Positions 34,375-43,300 of a stretch of 64,000 bases of DNA are shown here, in pieces. The position numbers were made by a program, and so were the translations under genes. Below the pieces are notes generated by a model. The model was not told the DNA's origin. It was given only the letters and a program-made list of their open reading frames with translations, and searched no databases. Source of the DNA: UBA10329 sp964500205 (GTDB lineage Bacteria > Bacteroidota > Bacteroidia > UBA10329); assembly GCA_964500205.1 (NCBI GenBank), contig CAZCNS010000002.1, positions 186,001-250,000 of the forward strand, in the 5' to 3' direction. The stretch's first letter is position 1; each line of letters starts with the position of its first letter.

Positions 34375-35388
34375 ATGTCCACCTCACCGCTCATCCTCGC
34401 CATAGAGTCCTCCTGCGATGACACAGGCGCGGCAGTGCTGCGTGGCAACCGTGTGCTGAGCAACATCGTGGCCGGGCAGGAGGTGCATCGGCAGTACGGG
34501 GGCGTGGTGCCCGAACTGGCCTCGCGGGCGCATCAGGCGCACATTGTCCCAGTGGTCCATCAGGCACTCGCAGCGGCCGGGGTTGACAAGACCGCACTGG
34601 ATGCCATCGCCTTCACCGTGGGTCCGGGGCTGATGGGCAGTCTGCTCGTGGGCACCTCATTCGCCAAGGCGATGGCATTGGCACTGGACATCCCGCTCAT
34701 CGCGGTGGACCACATGCAGGCCCACGTACTCGCTCATTTCATAGAGGGCGATGCCCCGCCTCCCTCCTGCCCTTTCCTCTGCCTGACGGTAAGCGGTGGA
34801 CACACACAGATCGTGCGGGTGGATGCACCGCTAAGCATGGAGGTCATCGGTCGCACGCTGGATGACGCGGCCGGAGAGGCGTTCGACAAAGCATCGAAGC
34901 TGCTGGGACTCGGCTATCCGGGCGGGCCGCTCGTTGACAGACTGGCAAAGCAGGGCGACCCCCACCGGTTCCAGTTCGCCACCCCACGCCTCGATGGCCA
35001 CGACTACAGTTTCAGCGGGGTGAAGACCTCCTTCCTCAACCTCGTGCAGAAGGGCCGGCAGGCTGACCCTGACTTCATAGAAAAACACCTCCACGACCTC
35101 TGCGCCTCATATCAGCGGCACGTGGTCACCTACCTGCTCGATGTGATGGAGGGTGCCATGCGGGAGACGGGTGTGCGCTCCATCGCCCTTGCAGGGGGCG
35201 TGTCGGCCAACTCTGAGCTGCGCAGCCGTTTCCAGGAACTGGGCGAGCGGCACGGCTGCACCGTCCACATCCCGCCCTTCGCCTATTGCACGGACAATGC
35301 GGCCATGATCGGCATCGCGGGCCTCTTTAAGCTCCAAGCGGGTGAAATGGCCGGGCAGAACACCGTGGCCATGGCGAGGATGGGGTGA
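34375..35388 (+). CDS. tsaD: tRNA N6-adenosine threonylcarbamoyltransferase
   Basis: About 337 residues; it transfers the threonylcarbamoyl group to A37 of ANN-decoding tRNAs. The ASKHA-fold motifs are ILAIESSCDDTGAAVL at the start, the metal-binding VDHMQAHVLAHF, LTVSGGHTQIV, LGYPGGPLVDRLA and the C-terminal ALAGGVSANSELR and YCTDNAAMIG. The ATG at 34375 gives the canonical N-terminus; one at 34354 overlaps the stop of the GNAT remnant. It is convergent with the thioredoxin-like gene, 9 nt between the stops. Confidence 0.96.
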   Translation: MSTSPLILAIESSCDDTGAAVLRGNRVLSNIVAGQEVHRQYGGVVPELASRAHQAHIVPVVHQALAAAGVDKTALDAIAFTVGPGLMGSLLVGTSFAKAMALALDIPLIAVDHMQAHVLAHFIEGDAPPPSCPFLCLTVSGGHTQIVRVDAPLSMEVIGRTLDDAAGEAFDKASKLLGLGYPGGPLVDRLAKQGDPHRFQFATPRLDGHDYSFSGVKTSFLNLVQKGRQADPDFIEKHLHDLCASYQRHVVTYLLDVMEGAMRETGVRSIALAGGVSANSELRSRFQELGERHGCTVHIPPFAYCTDNAAMIGIAGLFKLQAGEMAGQNTVAMARMG

Positions 35389-35397
35389 ACCTTGAGG

Positions 35398-35904
35398 TCA
35401 CTCCACCAGCTTCTGCAACGCAGCGTGCAGGTTGGCGCCCTTGAGGTTCTTGGCGAGGATGACCCCGTTGCCGTCTATCAGCACATTGGCAGGAATGGAG
35501 CGCACACCGTACTTGGCCGCACCCGCGCTGTTCCAGCCACCGAGATCACTCACGTTCACCCAGTCGAGGCCATCCTGCTTGATGGCCGCTACCCACGCAT
35601 CGTGGTTCTTGTCGAGCGAAAGGCCATACACCGTGAAGCCCTTGCCTGAAGTGAACTTCGTATCCTTGAACTTCTTGTAGGCACTCACCACATTGGGGTT
35701 CTCCATGCGGCAGGGCCTGCACCAAGACGCCCAGAAGTCGATCAGCACCACCTGGCCTTTCACAGAGCTGAGGGAAACCTCCTTGCCAGAGGGATCCTTG
35801 TAGCTGAGATCGGGAGCTATGTTGCCAACATTCAGACCGACCTGCTGGGCCAGTGTCATGGTGGTGGTCAGTGTAAGAGCGAGGAGAAGGAACTGCTTTT
35901 TCAT
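35398..35904 (-). CDS. Exported TlpA/ResA-like thiol-disulfide oxidoreductase
   Basis: 168 residues with a signal peptide (MKKQFLLLALTLTTTMTLAQ) and a thioredoxin fold. VVLIDFWASWCRPCRMENPN carries the CxxC at about residues 62-65, and the cis-Pro loop is in GVRSIPANVLIDGNG. It is expected to reduce or isomerise disulfides in the periplasm. It stands alone on the minus strand between tsaD and the second GNAT module. Confidence 0.9.
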   Translation of the reverse strand: MKKQFLLLALTLTTTMTLAQQVGLNVGNIAPDLSYKDPSGKEVSLSSVKGQVVLIDFWASWCRPCRMENPNVVSAYKKFKDTKFTSGKGFTVYGLSLDKNHDAWVAAIKQDGLDWVNVSDLGGWNSAGAAKYGVRSIPANVLIDGNGVILAKNLKGANLHAALQKLVE

Positions 35905-35992
35905 CGTTAGGGAAGAGTTTTTTTGGGGAATTGAATGACTTCAAATGCAAGGCCGTGCGCTGCAAGCAACATCCGTACCGATCATGGAGTGG

Positions 35993-36526
35993 TCAATCAT
36001 CCGTTTGGGGAATCATCCGTCTGAGATCGAAATACATGAGCCGCGTCCGCTTGGATACATCCTTCACTGTTAGGAACGAAAAGTCATTCTTGATGCAGAA
36101 ACCCGTCACTTCTGGGCGATTGTACGCATCGACAAGAAGGAAACGGCATCCTGTCCTGTTCTCGGTTGTGAACCAGCTTTTTATGAAGAAAAGAATCTCT
36201 GAACCCAAACCACGAAAATCTTTGCTGACCCCCAGACGGCCGATTTTCACAGCGGGATACTCCCTCCTTCGCTTGCGGTTGGGGACCTTTCTGCTCAGAT
36301 TGTTCCACTTTTCAAAGTCATCATCACGCAACGAGTCATTTGCTACGGAGAAGAATGCGGCTACATTCCTCTGCTCATCCTCAAAAAGATACGTCACCGA
36401 CAGCAGTTCCTCCTGATAGGGCCGAGCATCGTTGCTGATGAAATCGTTGAGGTCATCATCCCCGCAATCGAAAGACCCAATAATGCTGTCCGGGGTCATT
36501 CGTACAAAACGGAACTGCTCAAGCAT
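35993..36526 (-). CDS. GNAT acetyltransferase, intact, module 2 (toxin-like)
   Basis: 177 residues. Acetyl-CoA binding segment: KIGRLGVSKDFRGLGSEILF, in which the RGLG part stands where Q/RxxGxG/A is expected. The N-terminal part, IIGSFDCGDDDLNDFISNDA, is typical of GNAT proteins of the TacT/AtaT type that sit in toxin-antitoxin loci. The end, TRLMYFDLRRM, is shared with the frameshifted paralogue at 33760. The upstream mini-protein gene ends 19 nt before its ATG. Toxicity (acetylating aminoacyl-tRNA) is inferred from family resemblance only. Confidence 0.8.
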   Translation of the reverse strand: MLEQFRFVRMTPDSIIGSFDCGDDDLNDFISNDARPYQEELLSVTYLFEDEQRNVAAFFSVANDSLRDDDFEKWNNLSRKVPNRKRRREYPAVKIGRLGVSKDFRGLGSEILFFIKSWFTTENRTGCRFLLVDAYNRPEVTGFCIKNDFSFLTVKDVSKRTRLMYFDLRRMIPQTDD

Positions 36527-36545
36527 GAACGGGATTCACGGTTTG

Positions 36546-36704
36546 TCAGACATTTCCCTTACTGAGAATGGCCTTGACCAGTTGCCGTCCCCTCTCCCGC
36601 TCCTCATGACTGATGGGCCTGCGGGCATCGAGGTTCAATTTCTCATTGAACCTTCGGCTGTCCTCGCCTTTGAGGACCGGGGTATGTGATATGGGCAGTG
36701 CCAT
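36546..36704 (-). CDS. Mini-protein upstream of GNAT gene (putative antitoxin), module 2
   Basis: 52 residues: MALPISHTPVLKGEDSRRFN, then EKLNLDARRPISHEERERGR and QLVKAILSKGNV. It is the paralogue of the 53-residue protein at 33589. It has a perfect -7 box TACCTTTG upstream (36724-36731 on the minus strand) and leads the GNAT gene in a two-gene unit. The strongly charged, helical middle would suit binding to a partner protein. Confidence 0.65.
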   Translation of the reverse strand: MALPISHTPVLKGEDSRRFNEKLNLDARRPISHEERERGRQLVKAILSKGNV

Positions 36705-36723
36705 CTCTTTTCAAATCAGGACA

Positions 36724-36731
36724 CAAAGGTA
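36724..36731 (-). promoter_or_regulatory. -7 box of the second mini-protein/GNAT module
   Basis: TACCTTTG on the minus strand matches TAnnTTTG exactly, 19 nt before the ATG at 36704. No TTG lies at 17-23 nt. Confidence 0.6.
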
Positions 36732-36756
36732 AACACAAGTCAAAAGAGTGGCTGCC

Positions 36757-38061
36757 TCACACCCTCAGGATCTCTGCCCCTATGGCATTGAGCCTTGTAT
36801 CGATGTCGCTATAGCCTCTATCGATCTGCTCGATGTTGTGAATGGTACTGGTGCCCTGCGCTGACATGGCCGCGATGAGCAGCGACACTCCCGCGCGTAT
36901 GTCGGGGCTGGTCATGCGGATGGCCCTGAGCGGCTGCCGATGGTCCATGCCGATGACCGTGGCACGGTGCGGGTCGCAGAGTATGATCTGCGCCCCCATG
37001 TCGATGAGCTTGTCCACAAAAAACAGGCGGCTCTCGAACATCTTCTGGTGTATGAGCACGCTTCCCTTGGCCTGCGTGGCCACCACCAGCACGATACTCA
37101 GCAAATCTGGCGTGAAGCCCGGCCACGGATGGTCGGAGATGGTGAGGATGGAACCGTCTATGAACGTCTCGATGGCATAATGTTCCTGCGCGGGAATGAA
37201 CAGGTCATCACCCTTCAGATCGATATGGATGCCGAGCCTGCGGAAAGTATCGGGGATGATGCCAAGGTCGGGATAGCTCACGTCCTTGATGGTGATCTCG
37301 GAACGCGTCATGGCGGCAAGACCGATGAAGCTACCGATCTCTATCATGTCTGGCAGACAGCGATGCTCTGTGCCGCCCATCTCTTTCACACCCTCTATGG
37401 TGAGCAGGTTCGAGCCTATGCCGCTGATCTTCGCCCCCATGCGGTTGAGCATCTTGCACAATTGCTGTAGATAAGGCTCACAGGCCGCGTTGTAAATGGT
37501 GGTAACACCCTCGGCCATCACCGCTGCCATCACGATGTTGGCCGTGCCGGTTACGGATGCCTCGTCCAGCAGCATGTAGGTGCCTTTGAGGGGCTTACCC
37601 TCCACTTTGTAGAACTGCTGTTCGGGCACATAGGTGAACTTGGCGCCCAGTTTCTGGAACCCGATGAAATGCGTGTCGAGCCTCCTGCGACCGATCTTGT
37701 CGCCACCGGGCTGAGGAATGTAGCCCTTGCCAAAACGGGCCAGCAGCGGCCCCACGATCATGATAGACCCCCTCAGACCCGCACCTTTCACCTTGAAATC
37801 CTCAGTAGTGAGGTAGTCGAGGTTCACATCATCGGCCTGAAAGGAATAAGTGTCAGCACTGAGCCGTTCCACCTTCACACCGAGGTCGCCAAGCAGAGCG
37901 ATGAGCTTATTGACATCCACAATGTCGGGGATGTTGGATATGGTGACCTTCTCTGCGGTGAGCAACGGGGTGCAGAGCACCTGCAATGCCTCGTTCTTCG
38001 CACCCTGCGGCACCAATGTGCCTTTGAGACGGTTGCCTCCCTTTATCTCAAATGACCCCAT
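36757..38061 (-). CDS. murA: UDP-N-acetylglucosamine 1-carboxyvinyltransferase (Asp-type MurA)
   Basis: 434 residues; it adds enolpyruvate to UDP-GlcNAc, the first step of peptidoglycan precursor synthesis. The start FEIKGGNRLKGTLVPQGAKN and the Arg-rich IGRRRLDTHF are canonical. The catalytic-loop position that is Cys115 in E. coli is Asp121 here (QPGGDKIGRR). The Asp form works but is not alkylated by fosfomycin, so intrinsic resistance is expected. The start overlaps the stop of the DUF4290 gene by 1 nt, so translation is coupled. Confidence 0.96.
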   Translation of the reverse strand: MGSFEIKGGNRLKGTLVPQGAKNEALQVLCTPLLTAEKVTISNIPDIVDVNKLIALLGDLGVKVERLSADTYSFQADDVNLDYLTTEDFKVKGAGLRGSIMIVGPLLARFGKGYIPQPGGDKIGRRRLDTHFIGFQKLGAKFTYVPEQQFYKVEGKPLKGTYMLLDEASVTGTANIVMAAVMAEGVTTIYNAACEPYLQQLCKMLNRMGAKISGIGSNLLTIEGVKEMGGTEHRCLPDMIEIGSFIGLAAMTRSEITIKDVSYPDLGIIPDTFRRLGIHIDLKGDDLFIPAQEHYAIETFIDGSILTISDHPWPGFTPDLLSIVLVVATQAKGSVLIHQKMFESRLFFVDKLIDMGAQIILCDPHRATVIGMDHRQPLRAIRMTSPDIRAGVSLLIAAMSAQGTSTIHNIEQIDRGYSDIDTRLNAIGAEILRV

Positions 38062-38720
38062 CAGCCCCTCGGATTCCTACGTTTCTTACCACTGCGCTTG
38101 CTGCGCTTGCCCCTGTTGCCCTGCTTGGCCACCACCTGCATCGCATTGTCAACCAGGTCCTGTGGCTTGCCCAGAACAGTGTCGGGCGACAGTGCCACAA
38201 CTCCTTTGGTCAATCGCTTGAGGTCGGCAATGATGGTGTAGTCGTCCACGGTGTTACGGTTCCACTTCAGGTAGGCTGCCTTCATGGCATTGGCTGCTGC
38301 AATGGCAGACCGCTGCTGCACCTGCGGATCCTTCTCGGCCGCAAGCTGATCGATCATGTTCTTGATGATGCGCCCATAGTGCCGCTCCTTGACCTCAGAG
38401 TCGGGATAAGGAATCCGTTCGGGCTTCTCGAGAAACTGCTCCCGTCTTGGTGCCGGATAAGGGGAATCCACATCAAGGTCGAAATCCGCGATGATGAACA
38501 GGTGGTCCCACAGCTTGTGGTTCAGGTCCTCTGACTTCACAAGGGTAGGGTTGAGCTGAGCCATCACCTTCACCATGGCCCTCGCTGCCCTGTTGCGGTC
38601 CTCGCGGTCCTCAAGGGTGCGGATGTGCTCCACCATGCGCTGCACGGTACGGCCATACTCCGCTATCCTCATCGGCCCGCGGTCGGTGTTGTAACCGATG
38701 GTACTAACGTCTGCATTCAT
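38061..38720 (-). CDS. DUF4290 protein
   Basis: 219 residues, with the family's start STIGYNTDRGPMRIAEYGRT and KSEDLNHKLWDHLFIIADFD. It has a very basic tail (KRSKRSGKKRRNPRG). Function is unknown. The gene is upstream of murA, sharing 1 nt (TGATG), an arrangement I associate with Bacteroidota. The basic tail could bind nucleic acid; that is inference. A near -7 box TTTCTTTG lies at 38741-38748. Confidence 0.88.
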   Translation of the reverse strand: MNADVSTIGYNTDRGPMRIAEYGRTVQRMVEHIRTLEDREDRNRAARAMVKVMAQLNPTLVKSEDLNHKLWDHLFIIADFDLDVDSPYPAPRREQFLEKPERIPYPDSEVKERHYGRIIKNMIDQLAAEKDPQVQQRSAIAAANAMKAAYLKWNRNTVDDYTIIADLKRLTKGVVALSPDTVLGKPQDLVDNAMQVVAKQGNRGKRSKRSGKKRRNPRG

Positions 38721-38816
38721 TATCAGAAATCATTTGATTGCAAAGAAAGGGGAAAATGACGGGGATAGCGAACTTCACGCAAACAGATCATCTAACCCGG
38801 TGATATCCAAAACAGA

Positions 38817-38846
38817 AGCCCGGACAGAGCAAACTCCGTCCGGGCT
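38817..38846. terminator. Hairpin terminator after ahcY
   Basis: The arms AGCCCGGAC (38817-38825) and GTCCGGGCT (38838-38846) form a 9-bp GC-rich stem, extended inside by GAG/CTC. It lies 23 nt past the ahcY stop and is flanked by T-rich sequence on both strands, though the T-run is modest. Confidence 0.75.
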
Positions 38847-38868
38847 TTCCGTCAATAGGGGTAAGGAT

Positions 38869-40182
38869 TCAATAACGGTAGTACTCCGGCTTGTAAGGGC
38901 CCGCTACTGTCACACCGATGTACTCGGCCTGATCGGCAGACAGCTCATCCAGCTCCACTCCGATCTTGGCAAGGTGCAGACGCGCCACCTTTTCATCCAG
39001 ATGCTTGGGCAGCGTGTACACCTTGTTCTCGTAGGCACCACTGTTGGTCCAAAGCTCAAGCTGTGCCAATGTCTGGTTGGTGAACGAGTTGCTCATCACG
39101 AATGATGGGTGGCCTGTGGCACAGCCGAGGTTCACCAAGCGGCCCTCGGCCAACAGGATGATGTCTGTACCATCAATGGTGTACTTGTCCACCTGTGGTT
39201 TGATGGTGTCCTTGGTGTTGCCGTAGTTCTTGTTGAGCCACGCCATGTCGATCTCATTGTCGAAGTGACCGATGTTGCACACGATGGCCTTGTCCTTCAT
39301 CACCTTGAAATGCTCACCGGTGATGATGTTCTTGTTGCCTGTGGCAGTGACGATGATATTGGCCTCAGGAACGGCATCCTTCATCTTCTTCACCTCAAAA
39401 CCGTCCATGGCGGCCTGCAGTGCGCAGATGGGATCGATCTCGGTCACGATGACGCGGGCACCCGCACCACGAAGTGACTCGGCCGAACCCTTTCCTACAT
39501 CGCCATAGCCTGCTACGACCGCCACCTTGCCAGCGATCATGATGTCGGTGGCCCTGCGGATGGCATCGACCAGAGACTCACGGCAACCATACTTGTTGTC
39601 AAACTTCGACTTGGTGACGGAGTCGTTCACATTGATGGCAGGAAGCACCAAAGTGCCGTTCTTCTCGCGCTCGTAGAGGCGGTGAACACCCGTGGTGGTC
39701 TCCTCACTCAAGCCTTTGATGTTGGCAACCAGCTCAGGGTAGCGGTCAAACACCATGTTGGTGAGGTCGCCCCCGTCATCGAGGATCATGTTAAGCGGCT
39801 TTCCGCCCTCAAAGGCGAACAGCGTCTGCTCGATGCACCAGTCGAACTCCTCTTCGTTCATGCCCTTCCATGCGTACACCGGAATTCCAGCGGCAGCAAT
39901 GGCTGCGGCAGCATGGTCCTGAGTAGAGAAGATGTTGCAGCTTGACCATGTCACCTCTGCGCCCAGCTCGATCAGCGTCTCGATGAGCACTGCGGTCTGG
40001 ATGGTCATGTGGAGGCAACCTGCAATGCGGGAACCTGCCAAAGGCTTAGACGCCCCGAACTCCTCACGGAGTGACATGAGACCGGGCATCTCCGCCTCGG
40101 CCAACTCGATCTCCTTGCGGCCGTATGCGGCAAGGCTAATATCTTTTACCTTGTATTTCAACTGTGTTGCGGTGGTTTCCAT
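38869..40182 (-). CDS. ahcY: Adenosylhomocysteinase
   Basis: 437 residues; it hydrolyses S-adenosylhomocysteine to adenosine and homocysteine in the methyl cycle, using tightly bound NAD. The NAD loop is VVAGYGDVGKGSAESLRGAG. Other conserved parts are GCLHMTIQTAVLIETLIELG, GNKNIITGEHF and the C-terminal GPYKPEYYRY. A perfect -7 box TACTTTTG lies at 40212-40219 on the minus strand. It is a single-gene unit with its own terminator. Confidence 0.98.
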   Translation of the reverse strand: METTATQLKYKVKDISLAAYGRKEIELAEAEMPGLMSLREEFGASKPLAGSRIAGCLHMTIQTAVLIETLIELGAEVTWSSCNIFSTQDHAAAAIAAAGIPVYAWKGMNEEEFDWCIEQTLFAFEGGKPLNMILDDGGDLTNMVFDRYPELVANIKGLSEETTTGVHRLYEREKNGTLVLPAINVNDSVTKSKFDNKYGCRESLVDAIRRATDIMIAGKVAVVAGYGDVGKGSAESLRGAGARVIVTEIDPICALQAAMDGFEVKKMKDAVPEANIIVTATGNKNIITGEHFKVMKDKAIVCNIGHFDNEIDMAWLNKNYGNTKDTIKPQVDKYTIDGTDIILLAEGRLVNLGCATGHPSFVMSNSFTNQTLAQLELWTNSGAYENKVYTLPKHLDEKVARLHLAKIGVELDELSADQAEYIGVTVAGPYKPEYYRY

Positions 40183-40211
40183 TGATTCAGATTGGTTTTT
40201 GGAATGAGTTA

Positions 40212-40219
40212 CAAAAGTA
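40212..40219 (-). promoter_or_regulatory. -7 box of ahcY
   Basis: TACTTTTG on the minus strand matches TAnnTTTG, 29 nt before the ATG at 40182. No clear -33 TTG is found. Confidence 0.55.
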
Positions 40220-40311
40220 GGACGATCGGGTTTAACACTCCCGACACTGGACAGAATCGTTATGAAGCCAGAGCTCTTCCCTCAAATAAAGGCCAACGGA
40301 CAGCGTCCGAA

Positions 40312-43300
40312 CTACCTGACCACCGTAATGGTGCCCATCTTGGAGAAGAAACGGCCTGTGTACCAGGTCAGCTCAATGCGGTAACCGTAGGCCCCCTGCT
40401 GCACCGGAAGGCCGCTCTCTATATGCGTGCCGTCCCAGAAATCGTTAACATCGAGGGTCTCCCAAACACGCTTGCCCCAACGGTCGTAGATCACCATGTG
40501 CCAGGTGACAATGCCTTTCTGCTTGATCTCCAGCTTGTCGTTATACCCGTCACCATTTGGTGTGAAACCCGTTTGAATGAAGAAGGTCTCCTGCTCCCAG
40601 ACCCTAAAAGGCTTGACAATGGTATCGGCACAACCCAGCTCGTTCATAACGATGAGTTGCACATCGAAAAGTCCAGAATCTTGGAATATGCCTTCACCAT
40701 GAGGCATGTTATCGAGCGAATAGCCATTACCGAAGTCCCACCATGAAGAATCAGGGATATTGAATTCGCTGGAGTTCCAGAAATTCATGATAGTATCGGG
40801 CAAGAAGAGTTGACTGTCATCAGACCAGTAGTCTGCCACCGGATGCGGACGCACCTCCATGACCAACAGCGCGGAATCACGACATCCGGTCACATCATTG
40901 GTCACATACTGAGTTACAAGGAACCAGCCCGGCTCATCGAAGGCGTAGAGGTACTCATCCTGATTCATGAAGTCAATAAGCGTATCCTTGTCGCTGAAGT
41001 GGTAGTACCAGCTTGTGATGTCCACATCGAACTTGGATGTGTCATAGAATGCGATGGGCAATGTGGTACATACGACCACGGTGTCCACATAGAATCCTGC
41101 TATGGGCGAACGGTGAACCGTGATGGTGACGGGGTCAGCTTCGGAGGGGCACATATCCTCAGAGAAAACCGTGAGATTCACAGTGTAAGTGCCAGGTGTG
41201 TTGAACTCGTGGAAAGGATTCTGTAGCGTAGAGGCGTTGTCCTGAACTCCGGACGCTGGGTCACCGAAGTCCCACTCCCAGAATGCAGCATGGTCTGAAT
41301 TGTCATAAAAGCGGATGGAAGAGCTGTCGCACACCTCCGTCTCGCTCGGCACGAAACCAGCTTGGGGTATCACCCTGACATTGATCAGGTTGGGCATGAC
41401 GATGGTGTCCCAGAATACCCCGTTAGACGCCACCAAGGTTACAGTGAATGGTCCGAAACCATCGTAGGTGTATGACGGATTGGCCTGGTCGCTCATTGCA
41501 CCGTCACCGAACTGCCATTCCCACATCACAGGGTTACCTGTGCTTGTATCAGTGAATTGCACTGTGGTGCTTCCACATTGCATGTCAAGGGTGTAGGAGA
41601 ATCCTGCATCCACATAAGGTGGCAGTATGATTTCCACAGGGACTTCGCAGATGACACTGCAACCGAATGTATCGATAACCTCGACCGAAACGGGGTACGT
41701 GCCAGTGCCCCCGTAGAGGTGTGTCGGACTCTGCTCGGTGGCCACCCCACCATCACCGAACTGCCAGAAGAACTCGAACGGGGCCGTTCCGACCGAGACC
41801 TGAGCGTTGAAACCCGTGTTGGCTCCGAGATAGCTATTGGTCACATTGCTGCAGTTGACCACAGGGTTCGGGTGAACGATCACGGTTATGGTCTCTGAAT
41901 CGACCGTGGGTTGATCGGGGCATGGATAAGAACTTGCCATGCGCACTCGCACCTGATCCCCGTTGCTAAGAGGAGCGGGGGTGAAACTGTTGCCTGTGCC
42001 TCCCTGCACTCCATTAAGGAACCACTGATAGGTCGGTGCATCGCCCCCTGCCACCGGAATGGCACCGAAGGTGATACTCTCGCCCTCGCATATCTCGGTG
42101 GTTGTGGCAGTGATGAAAACCTGCGGGGTTACCACCGGCATCACCTCCACATAAAAAGTATCAGGCTTGCTCCATCCGCAGCAGTTCGATTCGGTCTGAA
42201 GGGTGATCATATACTGTCCCACCTCGTTGTAGGTGTGAGAAGGAGCGGCCGCACTGCTCGCGTTGGATGTGCCCGATGCGGGGTCCCCAAAATCCCAGCG
42301 GTAGCCCAACACAGGGAAATTCGTAGGCCAAGTGGCCGAGAAGTTGACAACATCGCCCGGGCAAATGGTGTCGTCCGAAGCTTGTATAGTTGGCAGGTAA
42401 GGCAGACCGTCTATGGTCACGCTCATGAAATTGCTGAGAAAATACGGAACACCGTTGCTCACCATGGTGACATCGAACTGCCCGAGCGATGTGTACTGCA
42501 CTGTTGCCTCCTGGCCGAGATTGTTCTGTGGGACGGTCGTCCCCTCGTAGAACCACTCGATGATGCCCGAAGAGGTTGTAGAGTTGTAAATATCAGAGAA
42601 TGTACAAGCTGTGCTCTGAAGGAAAATGTTGGGTTCCACATTGGCCGCGAGGCTGGTCTGCACCACGGGGATGCCGAGCGGATCCTCATAGATGGGCTGG
42701 GTCACACCGGCCGCACCATTGCCACCGAATCCTCCGTTTCCTCCCTTGGATCCATTGCCACCCTGTCCGCCCTGACTGCACAATTGTCCTGCCCAGCCTC
42801 CGAGCCCGCCTTGACCCCCAAGGCCACCCGGAAAACCACCTGTGCCTCCTACACCACCGAAACCTGAGTTGGCGACACAATCATTAAGGACCCCACCAGT
42901 ACCGTTGTTCGTGATGTAAAAGCCAAATGACCCACCACCACCCAAGCCACCTGATGCACCTGTACCAGCTTGACCACCTTCACCACCACCACCGCCACCG
43001 GCCCCGCTACCCTGTCCGAATATGTTAGCAAGCCGCTCACCGTAAGAACCACCACCTCCACCACCTCCGCCTCCAGAGCCGTGCTCACCATCTTCACCAT
43101 CCTCCCCGTCACCGGGAACAAACCAGTTACCGTCATGGGTGGCGATACCGTCAACACCGTTCTCACCGTTCTCACCAGGTGGAACAGCATTGGTGCCGGC
43201 CGAACCGAAACTCGGAATACCGTTACCACAGTCTTGCAAGAGCGAAATGAAGCAACCTATACCACATGGTCCTGAGGCTGTATTGCGCCAGCGGTCACCG

